From: Aradus depressus
Taxonomy: Eukaryota; Arthropoda; Insecta; Hemiptera; Aradidae
Assembly (NCBI GenBank): GCA_963662175.1
Contig: OY759215.1
Location: 23,859,079-23,923,078 of the forward strand
DNA: 64,000 bases
Reading direction: 5' to 3'
Made by a program: the position numbers and the translations under genes. The notes under the pieces are model-generated. The model had not been told where the DNA came from and made no database searches. It was given only the letters and a program-made list of their open reading frames with translations. Shown piece by piece: positions 42,664-52,371 of this stretch (positions are counted from its first letter, which is position 1; each line of letters begins with the position of its first letter).

Positions 42664-43062
42664 TTAACGCCCAAAATATTCACCTACCTCTCTCAGGCTC
42701 ATAGTCAGATATACTAACCGCCTAACTACCAAGGACCTCTTTCGAATTATTAGCCACAATAAAGCACTAAAGCTCACTTTCAGGTTAGTAATTTTGAAGA
42801 CGGACACGTGAGGATCCTCTTCTGTCTGCTCACTCTGGAGGGCGTCAGAAGTCCTCCTGCGTTCTCGCTCCATAACTATGCTGACGACTGTTTCTAGGCA
42901 TTGTCTGCTTCGTCGCCTTAGAGATGCACTTCTGTAAATACTGATCAGGATTCCCAACCTCTGGAATATACTCTTTACACGTCTACAGCTAACACCTGCC
43001 ACTGCTCTTAGTGCTTTTCTGCATGCGAAATACCTGTTTTGCATAAGATTTTCCCTAGACAA
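42664..43062 (-). pseudogene. LINE ORF2 remnant (region after the RT domain)
   Basis: A reverse open frame of 132 codons includes YFACRKALRAVAGVSCRRVK and then SIFQRLGILI near its start. This resembles the QKRxIRxIAGVxxRxSCxxLFxxLxIL block that follows the RT domain in many insect LINEs. The remaining 90 residues are Arg/Ser-rich and not recognised. It is probably the longest uninterrupted LINE frame in the window, but it has no start or catalytic domain. Confidence 0.5.
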
Positions 43063-43321
43063 GAAGGCCGTAAGTCATTTTGACTTCGAACTGCCCGAAG
43101 TACACCATCAGCACACCTGGGTTCTCAGTTCCTTAGCACATTATGTAAGAGAGACCCGAGAAAAATCATAGTCTGCAGAAACGACGCTAGTGAACCGAAA
43201 TGGCAAATGATTGGCAGCATGGAAAGAAGCTCAGGAGAATTTACGGTTACTTGCTCAGAGCATCAACATGTTCCCTCCAGCTTAATTTGGTTCCCCTAGA
43301 GCTGGGCAAGTAAAATACCAC
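43063..43321. other. Unassigned spacer
   Basis: No feature recognised. Confidence 0.35.
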
Positions 43322-43910
43322 ATTTCCTGCTACTTCCCGAGCTATTCGAAGTATAGGGGAAGTTATGGAATCGGTTAAAAATTTGAGTTTTCAACGGAGT
43401 TTTATATTTTCCAACCTCTTGATACCAAAAATATCTGTCTCTGTGTGTTTGTGTGTCTGTGAACTCCCGCTATAATGAATCTATCGACACGAAATTATAT
43501 ATGTGTGTCCAAAACCCTCTAAGGACGACACCCATTGATTTTCAGCCAAATGGACCCAAGGAAAAATGGAGATAAGGGAGAGGCTTAACACAAAAACTCT
43601 AATAACTGCCGTTCTAATGAATTAATTGAAACGAAATTTCATATGTTAATTCAAAGCCTTATAAGAACGACATCTATCAATTTTCAGCGGAATCAGACGA
43701 AGTGAAGGGGGCTCATCTCAAAAATCCCAATAACTGCCGATACAATGAATGTATCGACACACAATTTAGTATGGGGATTCAGAAGTCACTATGTAAGTCA
43801 AATATTGAGTTTTAGCCCAAGCAACGATTGACTGGCGAGAGAGCGAAAACTGCAGTAATTGATTAATATGAGCTGGGGAAGTACATATCCGATGATTCAC
43901 CGACATTTGT
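43322..43910 (+). repeat. Rep2, complete reference copy
   Basis: Shows the whole layout. Head hairpin ACTTCCCGAGCTATTCGAAG with ATAGGGGAAGT. Head module ending CCAACCTCTTGATACC. CTGTGTGTTTGTGTGTCTGT. Three internal units keyed by AATAACTGCC, ATGAATGTATCGACACACAA and similar. Final half-unit AGCCCAAGCAACGATTGACT. Tail GCTGGGGAAGTACATATCCG and GATTCACCGAC. Confidence 0.85.
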
Positions 43911-44060
43911 GTGGCGCAGGGACTGAGGTACCGGCTGAGAAGTTGGAACCCCGTCCCCTCGGTATCAGTCCGGGCTACTCGTGCCCCTTTTTGTGGCCTC
44001 GCTCCCTCGTCTATTCAAGTTCATGATGAACTTTGTCCAAAAAATAAATAAATTAAGTAC
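43911..44060 (+). mobile_element. Possible third SINE-like element
   Basis: A GC-richer 120-bp segment directly abuts the Rep2 end. GTGGCGCAGGGACTGAGG and GTTGGAACCCC loosely resemble pol III boxes A and B, and an A-rich end (AAAAAATAAATAAATTAAG) follows. Only one copy is seen here, so this is a weak call. Confidence 0.25.
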
Positions 44061-44319
44061 TTTTTCTATTGGGCAAACGTGTTCCGAAAATATTTTTCGT
44101 AAATAAACCTCAATCAGATCATATTTATTAACCAATCTTTATTTACTTTTTCTTCGAGATGATGAACATATCTAAATTTGTAGTCGTAAGTCTTTGTCTT
44201 CCACTCTTCGTTTGTTTTAATGCAAAAATAAAAAAAGTAATATTTTCATTTCCATGGGAAGTTGAATTTTAAAATCATTATTTTCCTTTTTTTTCGTAAG
44301 TTCGCAAAAATTAAATGTT

Positions 44320-44575
44320 TACCTTTCCAGCTATTCGAAGTATGGGTATTATGTAATCGGTCAGAAATTCGATGATGAGTTTTCAACGGAATTTGAAAAA
44401 TCTTTGAATGGCTTGACTCAAAAATCCCAATATTAATATATCGACACAAATGTTAGTATGAGGATTCAGAAGCCACTGTATAAGTAAAATATTGCCCAAA
44501 CGCTCGATTAGCTTTGGAGGGAGAGCGAAAACATAATTGATTAATTCGTGCTGGGGAAGTGCATGGTCAGTGATT
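44320..44575 (+). repeat. Rep2 copy, internally deleted
   Basis: Head CTTTCCAGCTATTCGAAGTA, then directly one half-unit (ATATCGACACAAATGTTAGT) and tail (GCTGGGGAAGTGCATGGTCA). Confidence 0.8.
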
Positions 44576-44772
44576 CTTTTTTTTCATATCAGAGTACTCA
44601 AAATGTTCCTGAGCATTTCTGCCATTTTATCCAAGTCCGTACATGGGTGGAGGGTTAGTTTTCCATAAATATTTGGCATCTGAAGAAGACTCTCCATTCC
44701 TATTTAAAAATAATTCTTATATTTCTCATTTAATTCCTCTATTTTCATTTTTTGTTTTGTTTTGTTTTTCAG

Positions 44773-44823
44773 TCAATACAAGCTACAAAATTGGTAAAGC
44801 ATCGATGAGCAGCTCGTGGGCCT
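44773..44823 (+). CDS. Exon B of the candidate type II membrane protein
   Basis: A 51-bp internal exon has near-ideal borders. It is preceded by a long T-rich tract ending GTTTTTCAG and followed by the donor GTAAGTACC. It begins in phase 1, as exon A ends in phase 1 (ACA G + TC gives Val), and itself ends in phase 1. It encodes VNTSYKIGKASMSSSWA. NTS is an N-glycosylation sequon, as expected on the extracellular side of a type II protein. Length divisible by three and matching phases support the join across a 6.8-kb intron. A single small exon can still arise by chance. Confidence 0.45.
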
Positions 44824-44899
44824 GTAAGTACCACATTTATTGTAATTATCTACTAATATACTTTTTACGCCAGTTGTTCTAAGGGTATAGCTGGGGATA
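44824..44899. other. Intron start
   Basis: Begins with the GTAAGT donor of exon B and runs into the 31-bp array. Confidence 0.35.
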
Positions 44900-45060
44900 G
44901 AAAGGGGTGTTTGGAGCGTCCACCTCTACCGAAAGGGGTGTTTGGAGCGTCCACCTCTACCGAAAGGGGTGTTTGGAGCGTCCACCTGTACCAAAAGGGG
45001 TGTTTGAAGGGTCCACCTCTACCGAAAGGGGTGTTTGGAGTATCCAAGATTGTCTAATTC
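44900..45060 (+). repeat. 31-bp minisatellite, five units
   Basis: AAAGGGGTGTTTGGAGCGTC plus CACCTCTACCG repeats at 44901, 44932, 44963, 44994 and 45025. Diverged extra units run to about 45110. It lies 77 bp after exon B, in the presumed intron. Confidence 0.9.
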
Positions 45061-45304
45061 CACCTTGACCGAAAAGGCTGTTTGAAGGGTCCACCTTTAT
45101 CGAAACCCTCCTAAAAAGTTCCTAAAAGAAGAACTTTATAATAGTAATAAATATAAATCTCTGAATAAAACAAAATTTTCTTTTTAATTTTGTCTTTTCC
45201 ACAAATGACTGAAATAAGGAACCGGTCTACTTACGTGACCCACATTATCGAAAATAGCCATCAAACAGTCACCAAATTCCTCCATATAAATAAATACAAA
45301 GAAC

Positions 45305-45695
45305 CTGTTTAACTTTTGTATTGTCTAATTCCACAGAAATATATACATAAAGTTCGGGTTACACCAGGGTCAGCACAAAGTTCAAAAGTGAGATTTAGGT
45401 TTGCTAGGTTGTCATATTTATACAATCCTCAGGTTACCTGAGCTTACTTAAGGCTGTGAAAAACACAAATATTTGTAAATTTAATTTAAAGCAGGACTTC
45501 CCCCCTCCCATGGACTTTGCTAGGAGACAGTGTGTCACAGTCTTCGGTAATGTCAGGTAACCTGAGGATTGTATAAATATGATAACCGTATAATAACCAC
45601 AATATTTTAACTTTGTACTGACGATGGCATAATCTAAACCTTATATATACGATATCTTTTTGTTGAATTAGACAATATACATGTTAAACAAGTTC
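45305..45695. mobile_element. Palindromic element, C type, decayed
   Basis: The inner arms are perfect over 30 bp (45412-45441 and 45553-45582, TCATATTTATACAATCCTCA and on). The outer arms share TTGTCTAATTC near 45322 and 45673. The right arm keeps CTGACGATGGCATAATC, the C-type hammerhead core, but GAAA is lost. TATTGTCTA at the outer ends matches the element at 52163. Confidence 0.65.
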
Positions 45696-46286
45696 ATTGT
45701 TTTCATTTAAATAATATTATATTTATATATATAATATTATATAATGTAACCTGAATGAATCCCTGTTACTGAACTTGAGACAGATTGGGGGCCTGTGTCT
45801 AGAGGGCCCTCCCGACGAAGAAGTAAATGCAAATTATAGAGAATGTAATGTAATGTTTGGTTGTTGTAGGGCTGGCTAGTAGGTTGTTTGCGGGCTCAGT
45901 CATCAACCATGGCCAACAAGCTGTCATTTAGCGTTATACTAACTACAGACAACCCTAACGACTGTTCCCTGTTTACAGAACATTTAGCAGTTCATCATGT
46001 CTCGACTAACTCCAACCAACCACTACTCACGTGTGGGGTCTACGTCTATTTTTAGTGTTCCAACATATTTCTCCTTCTGAAAAATTGCCTACTCTGTTCA
46101 TAAAATTGAAAAAGTCAGTTAATGACTATGTTTGGGAAAAAGGATGAAAACATATGAAGAATTTGAATATGAGAGAATCGTGCTGTTTGAGCAGAGCAGA
46201 GCAACTTACCAACTGCCATGGAATCAGGTTGTTGATCTTAGCTCCCACCTCCAAAACATTTCATAGTGTACTAATGTGACGAAAAA
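45696..46286. other. Unassigned stretch
   Basis: A GC-richer patch lies at 45770-46050. No coding frame or repeat is recognised. Confidence 0.35.
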
Positions 46287-46299
46287 TCGAACTGGTATA

Positions 46300-46556
46300 G
46301 GAACCCGACCGATCCCTTTAGTTTATTTTATCTGGGGGGTAAAATAAACTTAAGCACGCCGTCCTTCGGATGGGATGTTAAGCGATGGTCTCGTTAAAGA
46401 CCCCTGCCCAAGGTTAATGAAAACTTAGAGTAGGCAAAATTTAGGACTCCCACAGTAGAGTCGGGCTCATGTCCACCAGAGTGACGAAAGAGCGCTTTGG
46501 TAGTAGGCGATATGACCTCGTAGTTAAAGCCCGGGCATGAGTCATAAAACCTAACC
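46300..46556 (+). mobile_element. SINE-A, 5' truncated, 13-bp target duplication
   Basis: TCGAACTGGTATA occurs at 46287-46299 and 46557-46569. The insert starts inside box B (GGAACCCGACC), so truncation happened on insertion. A further deletion removes CCCGAGCCTGTACGATGTC. The tail is CATAAAACCTAACC. Confidence 0.95.
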
Positions 46557-46569
46557 TCGAACTGGTATA

Positions 46570-47060
46570 CATCGAGCTAAGTTGTGAAGGGAATTGGTGG
46601 GTTTCTCTGTAGAGTGATCATGACTGGCTTTAGCTCTGACGGCGTCTTTACTTCGTTGTCGTGTTATGTTACTGATGTGTCACGAGGTTATAAGCTATTC
46701 TAATATTTCGTTCTGAAGTTTTGTCAACAGTTTTTAACTAATGAGTGAGCCGTAAAATAATTCCATATTTCCAAACTTATTCCTGATTTTCTCTTTGTGA
46801 TTATATTTTAATTACACGACTATCGTATGTATTGCCAAAAAAATAATTATAAATGAATAAATCCCCGATTTGGAGGCAAATTCATATTAGCAAAACACAA
46901 AATTACACAACGTGATGTTATCAGATTATGAATATGTGAATATAGATTTACACATATCCTATTACCATGATAAGGTTTAACGGAAATAACAAAAAAGCGC
47001 AAAAAAAATGAAGTTTTAATTAGAACTAATATTAATATTTCACTTAGAAATAAAAGATGT
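46570..47060. other. Unassigned stretch
   Basis: No feature recognised; AT-rich towards the right. Confidence 0.35.
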
Positions 47061-47083
47061 TGTCTTCCCACCGTTTTTTTTAG

Positions 47084-47125
47084 ACCAGAACCTGTTTTCG
47101 ACGTAACAGCGTCATCATCAGTGGT
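47084..47125 (-). ncRNA. Hammerhead-like ribozyme motif, B1
   Basis: On the reverse strand: ACCA, CTGATGA (47115-47121), one T, then stem II GACG ... CGTC (47100-47113), GAAA (47096-47099), ACAGGT, T, C (predicted cleavage after C at 47088), TGGT. ACCA and TGGT pair as stem I. The second copy at 63817 reads ACCGAT in the stem III position; together they imply an ancestral self-complementary ACCGGT. The surrounding 100 bp (ATAAAAGATGTTGTCTTCCC) is shared with that copy. Confidence 0.65.
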
Positions 47126-47489
47126 GCATCTATCATAGAATAACAAAATATACAAATAATAAAAATTATAAATAACTCTTAAAGCATCAGGGCACAGAGT
47201 AAGAAAATAAAAATTATAAAATTAACTTACCCCACCCACACAGCACAGCGGTTAGAAGACAACTGGCATAGCTCTAAGGGATGGGGATAGCTAGGTTCAC
47301 TCACTCTCTCTACATGCAAAAACCATTCATTCTAATATATACTAGTACTAATATATAGACTCTGATCTCTCCTTCCTAATAAAGAATTACTCAGAAGTCT
47401 ATGACAGTATATTTCATTAACTACAACTTGCTTCTACTCTAAACTCTGATACGACTTGTTTCATGACTATCATTCAATTAATCAATGCC
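47126..47489. other. Flank of the B1 ribozyme copy, then unassigned
   Basis: ACCCACACAGCAC at about 47235 recurs next to the B2 copy, marking the element body. The rest is unassigned. Confidence 0.4.
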
Positions 47490-47965
47490 GCGTTTATGTA
47501 CAGAACCCTTCAATGTGTGACACTTCTCTATTATATTTATTTTTAAATTTATTATACATGAACCAAGTTGATTCATGCCAACAATGGAGAGAGATCTGTG
47601 GAAGCTAACATGGTGTACTCTATTCAAAACCCCCCAAAAAGATGTTGGTTGTTTATGTACAAAACCCTTCAATGTGTGACACTTCTCTATTCTATTTCTT
47701 TTTAAATTCATTAGACATGAACCAAGTTGATTCATGCCAACAATGGAGAGATATCTGTGCAAGCTAACATGGTGTACTCTATTCAAAACCCCCCAAAAAG
47801 GGTGTTGATTGTTTATGTACAGAACCATTCAATGTGTGACACTTCTCTATTCTATTGCTTTTTAAATTCATTAGACATGAACCAAGTTGATTCATGCCAA
47901 CAATGGAGAGATAGCTGGTGTACTCTATTCAAACCCCCCAAAAAGGTGTTGATTGTTTCTGTTGG
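47490..47965 (+). repeat. 160-bp tandem repeat, three units
   Basis: CAATGTGTGACACTTCTCTA at 47511, 47670 and 47830. Each unit also carries ATGAACCAAGTTGATTCATG and CCAACAATGGAGAGA. The last unit is shortened. A reverse open frame crosses it only because the repeat lacks stops in one frame. Confidence 0.9.
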
Positions 47966-48615
47966 ATCCTCCAAAATTCCCCACGTTGTATTCCTCATAT
48001 TGCCTCCCACATTCCCCATATAAATCCTCCTTCCCATTACCTTCCTAACGTATTACATTGGAGCCTTGTCTCCCGCCTCTTCCCACTTGGGACACACAAT
48101 TTATAGCTATCAAACCTTCTATAAAACAACTTTTTCTTATTTCCACTTTTTCTTCTGTTTATTTTTTCATTTTATTGTCTCCTTTTCTCCGGGTTTGTCA
48201 GATAAACAACACGATTCTGAACACCTTATAAATATGTTATTCTGAGGTTGGCACCAACCTTTTTTTCTTATTTCTTTCTTGGTTCACTTCTTCTACACCT
48301 ATTTTCTAGATTTTCACTTTACTTTTATTTTTCATGAAGTTCTCGTGATGTGCATACAAACTAGGTATGGGGTCTAATCAATTCAGCAGTGCGCTGCTAA
48401 ACACTTGCCTGCAAACCGGACTTATCCTTAGATGAAGTCAGACACCAAGGTGCACTGGAAACAAGATGTTGTCTTGATAATTATTCCAGTACAAACATCT
48501 AAATATGTGCATATTTGAATACTTCTTAACTTCTTATCCCTTAATTGGTTCAAGCGATTGTCGCCACACCCTTCCTTCTACACATTTTACCAATATTTGG
48601 AAGGATTGATCAACG
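47966..48615. other. Unassigned stretch
   Basis: Pyrimidine-rich at 48130-48330. No gene or repeat is recognised. Confidence 0.4.
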
Positions 48616-48735
48616 ATGTTACTAGGAAGAGGGGTAGATCAGGCTTGCCAAGGTTTCAGCATTCGTAACTGTTTTTATCGTGGACAAACTGGCCGGAAGT
48701 TGAGGACTAGGAGTGGGGAACATTTGAAGCTTAGC
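48616..48735 (+). pseudogene. Possible GIY-YIG endonuclease remnant (Penelope-like element)
   Basis: The frame reads CQGFSIRNCFYRGQTGRKLR and then TRSGEHLKL. It resembles the second half of GIY-YIG domains in Penelope-like retroelements (the YVGQTGRSLKTRxxEH pattern), where GIY-YIG sits after the reverse transcriptase. Here VGQTG is RGQTG and the first GIY part is missing. Only about 30 residues are alignable, so the assignment is tentative. It matters because Penelope-like elements are the known carriers of the ribozyme type found in this window. Confidence 0.4.
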
Positions 48736-48769
48736 TCCCGAATCTCCCTTTTCCCTGTGGCCGAATTGG

Positions 48770-49054
48770 TTGAATATCAAAGTGGAGAGGAGAGTGATCT
48801 GTAAAAATGTGGTTGGTTCATGAAAGTCCTTTTATGACCACTTTATATATATATATATTACTTTTTCTTTATTTAAAATTGAATAAAAAACGAACAATAA
48901 CAAAAAAAAAAATTAAAATTCCAAAAAATTGCCACCTCTACTAAACCCAGCCGATATTGCTGAAATTTTACAGGCTAAGTCCTCATTAGGTTCTGACTTC
49001 AAATATGAAATATCACGTCGATACATACGTTACGCCCCTTCTGATCACCCCTTC
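48770..49054 (+). repeat. Dispersed repeat shared with 60170-60440
   Basis: GTGATCTGTAAAAATGTGGT, AAAATTGAATAAAAAACGA and TTCTGACTTCAAATATGAAA recur in the same order at 60180-60390. It then joins Rep2 sequence in both places. Confidence 0.75.
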
Positions 49055-49205
49055 ACTTCAATTACAATTCTAGTAAAAAATAAAATTAAATGTAAATACA
49101 TGAATACTATAATAATAATAATATGAATAAAAAGAGTAGATACAATATTTAATTGATATTACGTTATTTTTTATGAAGCTGATAATGTCCATGTTATTTG
49201 GCACA
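49055..49205 (-). repeat. LINE-Q-type 3' UTR piece
   Basis: TTCTAGTAAAAAATAAAATT, ATACATGAATACTATAATAA and GCTGATAATGTCCATGTTAT match 57490-57640. It interrupts the repeat that is continuous at 60440. Confidence 0.6.
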
Positions 49206-49640
49206 TTGTCAGAATTTTATCCTCATTGGGTTTTGACCAAATAGGAAATTTCATGTCGATACATTCAATACATCGGCGGTTATTGGAGTTTTTGAGTTGA
49301 GCCCTCCCTTCCCCTTGGCCGATTCCGCTGAAAAATAAAAAGTGTCGCCCTTATGCGGTTTTTAATTGACATATGAAATTTTGTGTCGATACATATATTA
49401 CAACGGCAGTTATAAGAGTTTTTCTGTTATGCTTCACTCCGTAATCACCCCCTTCTCTTTGGTCAATTCGTCTGAAAATCAATAGGTGTTGTCCTTATGG
49501 AGTTCTAGATGCATATAAAAAATTGCATATCGATACATTAATTCTATCGGGAGTAATCGTGTTATTAGACAAATGTGTACAACGAACAGCAATTTTTTCC
49601 GTTGAAAACTGAGCGATTACATAACTACCCCTATAGCAAA
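49206..49640 (-). repeat. Rep2 copy
   Basis: GATACATTCAATACATCGGC, GATTCCGCTGAAAAATAAAA, AATTCGTCTGAAAATCAATA: three internal units, with a truncated head. Confidence 0.8.
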
Positions 49641-49912
49641 AATAATAAAATAAATTGATGGGAAAGGTTTAAAGTGGAAATTCTGTAAATGTATTGACAT
49701 GTCATCATCTGTTCAATTAAATAACCCTGGAGGGAGAGAATTTCAATTAACAATATTATGCAATTCAGGTAATAGGGAGTCCTAATTTAGGATTTTGTTA
49801 GTTAGTCCTGAGCAAGTAGGGTGAACATGTCAGTAATTAGAACATGGCTTCAAGGAACATAACATGTTATCGTAACATAGCAACGTAGCACTAATTTGAA
49901 AATATAAGTTTA
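49641..49912. other. Unassigned spacer
   Basis: No feature recognised. Confidence 0.35.
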
Positions 49913-49915
49913 GAT

Positions 49916-50258
49916 TGAGGGCGCCGGTAGCTCAGTGGTATGCGTGTTTGCCTTCTGAGCTCAAGAACGTGGGTTCAAAACCCGGCCGAGGCCCTTAGTT
50001 TATTTTATCTGGGAGGTAAAATAAATTTAAGCACGCCGTCCTTCGGATGGGACGTTAAGCGATGGTCCCGAGCCTGTACGATGTCAAGTACTCGTTAAAG
50101 ACCCCTGCCCTAGGTGAATAAAAATTTAGGGTAGACAAAATTTAGGACTCCCACAGTAGAGTCGGGCTAATGTCCACCAGAGTGACGAAAGCTCTGGTAG
50201 TAGGCGATCTGACCTCGTAGTTAAAGCCCGGGCATGAGTCATAAACCCTAACCTAAGT
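49916..50258 (+). mobile_element. SINE-A, full length
   Basis: GAGGGCGCCGGTAGCTCAGT, box B GGTTCAAAACC, perfect H1 loop region with one stem change (TAAAATAAAT), tail CATAAACCCTAACC. TAAGTTTA occurs at 49905 and just after the tail and may be a target duplication. Confidence 0.93.
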
Positions 50259-50296
50259 TTAACAATTGTATTATATAATTTATTATATAATATTAT

Positions 50297-50464
50297 ATTA
50301 CTTTACTTTCCCTGGCGCTATGGTCCTTGTAGAACCTGGGCCTCCGCAACAATCTTGTGCCATTCTACTCTATCCTCGGCCTCCCGTCTCCATCTTCTCA
50401 CACCCATCGTTCTGAGGTCGTCCTCCACGTCGTAAGCGGGGTCTACCTCTTCTTCTTCTATTTA
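50297..50464 (-). mobile_element. 5' truncated LINE, ORF2 C-terminus, with probable 13-bp target duplication
   Basis: The reverse strand reads VDPAYDVEDDLRTMGVRRWR then REAEDRVEWHKIVAEAQVLQ and GP before a stop, an intact C-terminus of an insect LINE ORF2 (DxxxDLRxMGVxxWRxxAEDRxxW). A short 3' UTR follows. TATATAATATTAT at 50284-50296 and 50465-50477 flanks it; the match is exact but AT-rich, so it is slightly less certain than at 26349. Confidence 0.8.
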
Positions 50465-50477
50465 TATATAATATTAT

Positions 50478-51186
50478 TTTGTATTATATAATTATTTATT
50501 ATTATACAATTATATATAATTATTTTGCTTTGTATACAATTTTTCCCAAAGAATATTTTTGATGTGCCTGTGCTGAGAAAAAATTGTTAACAAAAATTGA
50601 AGCCTTCCTCGAATAGGCTGACTGAAATAATTTAAATTCTATTATTCAATATTCAAATTTGATATTACTGCTTCCCGTGTATGTATAATGATTGGTCAAC
50701 ATCGGTGGCTCAGTTAAATTGCAAAACAGCAATTGAAATTGTAAAACAACAATTGAAGCCCTGGGCATTGTTATCAATGTTTTTGTCAGTTATTGTTATC
50801 TCTTCTATTGATCCCCGTCCATGAATATGATTCCATCTTATCCAAACATCAGTTTGATTATCAAACGAACTTAAATTCTTGTTTTACGTCGCAAAACCTG
50901 CCCACCTTCCTGCAGTCATATTGTTATTGGTAACTGAGACTGTCACTAGGAGCGCTTCAGTCGACACCTTGTAATTAAGATGGATGTTATCAGCTCAAGA
51001 GCACAAGTTAAGACAGTTTATAGGCTCTCGTTAGCTGAATATTTCCGTTTGCTAGATAAGTTATCTGTATTTCGTTACAAATATAATAATTTTAATATCA
51101 ATTATTAGGGACAGTTATTTTATACAATATAACAGTTGAAACTAACGAATCACAATGAACATTCAGAATAAGTTGTCTATAAATAA
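50478..51186. other. Unassigned stretch
   Basis: AT-rich first, then ordinary sequence without recognisable coding frames or repeats. Confidence 0.4.
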
Positions 51187-51198
51187 AGAGCGACAGTT

Positions 51199-51526
51199 AC
51201 GGGGCTCCGGTAGCTCTGAGGTAACTTACTGAGATGAAGATCGCGGATTCCAAACCCGGCTTAGATTTTTTATCTGGGAGGTGGAAAAAAAACCTTGAGC
51301 ACGCTGTCCTTCGGATAGAATATTAAGCGATTATCCCGAGTTTGTACAATGTCGGGTATTCGTTAAATAACATTACCCAGTTGAATAGAAATATAGGGTA
51401 GGCAAAACTTAGTACTTCCATAGTAGAATCGGGCTCTTTTCCAGAGCGACGGATAGGCACTCTTGTATGTAGTAGGCGATAAGACCTCGTAGTTAAAGCC
51501 CGGGCTTGAGTCATATTAATTAACTA
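51199..51526 (+). mobile_element. SINE-A, B subfamily, complete, 12-bp duplication
   Basis: AGAGCGACAGTT (51187-51198) and AGAGCGATAGTT (51527-51538) flank it with one mismatch. H1 is TTTTTT/AAAAAA (GATTTTTTATCTGGGAGGTG then GAAAAAAAACC). H4 is mutated (CCAGAGCG then CACTCTTG). The many differences from the consensus suggest an older subfamily. Confidence 0.9.
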
Positions 51527-51852
51527 AGAGCGATAGTTTGTTTGTGTATTTGAGGTAATCTCTGAAACTACTTAACCGATTCTGATAATTCTTTCACCGT
51601 TGGGAAGCTTATTTCTTTCCGGTGGACGTTGGGTTTACATATTCACGCTTTATCAAAATGAAGCTGAGCAGTAATGGTACAAATGAAAAGGAACGGCCTT
51701 TCGGGCGCCATTTATTGCATACGCTGCCAAAACCGTTGAGGTATATTAGAATGATGATAGGAATTGTTGACAATAAGAAGTTCTACAAAGACGTCTGCGA
51801 CAGCATACACATATCTACAACAGATAGCCTCCAATAAGAGTTTTTATCTCTA
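51527..51852. other. Unassigned spacer
   Basis: An open frame at 51622-51837 (71 codons) reads like possible coding, with TNEKERPFGRHLLHTLPKPL, but no family is recognised. It may be a remnant. Confidence 0.3.
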
Positions 51853-52022
51853 TAGGTTAGGTTAGGTTAGGTTTTATGACTCATACCCGGGCTTTAACTA
51901 CGAGGTCATATCGCCTACTACCAGAGCGCTCTTTCGTCACTCTGGTGGACATGAGCCCGACTCTACTGTGGGAGTCCTAAATTTTGCCTACCCTATATTT
52001 TTACCATCGCTTAACGTCCCAT
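51853..52022 (-). mobile_element. SINE-A, internally deleted, long telomere-like tail
   Basis: The reverse-strand tail reads TAGGTTAGGTTAGGTTAGGT on the + strand (four TTAGG units). H4 and H3 follow; the region between H3 and H2 is deleted, and the copy stops at CGTCCCAT. Confidence 0.9.
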
Positions 52023-52262
52023 ATATAAATCTGTAGTTTGGTCTGTCCGTGCGTAACAAGTTGGCGTAAAAACTAATGAATCAATTTGGATGAAATTTCA
52101 TCCGTAGCATCCTTATAAGCTGGATTGTATCATAGGCTGTGTGACGTCTCGAATATTTTAACTTCTAAGTTGAGAAACGCGGACATATTGTGGAAACTTG
52201 TAATAAATAAATAAAACAAACTTATTTTTGAAATATTGTCTATTCCACTAAAGATATATGTA

Positions 52263-52312
52263 CATATATAACTACCGGTTTCGGCTTTATACCATCGTCA
52301 GGTCTAGTTATG
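52263..52312 (-). ncRNA. Hammerhead-like ribozyme motif, C1
   Basis: Mirror image of C2 on the reverse strand, with the same core: CTGACGA, T, GGT-ATAAA-GCC, GAAA, CCGG, T, A. CATA/TATG and AC/GT form stem I. Confidence 0.65.
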
Positions 52313-52321
52313 AACTAAGTT

Positions 52322-52371
52322 CATAACTAGACCTGACGATGGTATAAAGCCGAAACCGGTAGTTATATATG
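52322..52371 (+). ncRNA. Hammerhead-like ribozyme motif, C2
   Basis: CATA (52322-52325) and AC (52331-52332) are the 5' half of stem I. Core CTGACGA (52333-52339) and one T follow. Stem II is GGT, loop ATAAA, GCC. Then GAAA (52352-52355), self-complementary CCGG (52356-52359), T, and A52361 before the predicted cleavage. GT (52362-52363) and TATG (52368-52371) are the 3' half of stem I. All conserved core residues are present. A CCGG-based stem III needs two molecules. Confidence 0.7.

Noticed and set aside
47478..47828. Reverse open frame of 116 codons
   Set aside because: It is only the 160-bp tandem repeat read through in a stop-free frame; the peptide repeats with the array.
47490..47965. 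CRISPR-like array
   Set aside because: Units of 160 bp repeat entirely, with no constant-repeat and variable-spacer structure, and the genome is eukaryotic.
51853..51876. Interstitial telomere or chromosome end
   Set aside because: Only four TTAGG units, placed exactly at the SINE-A tail.
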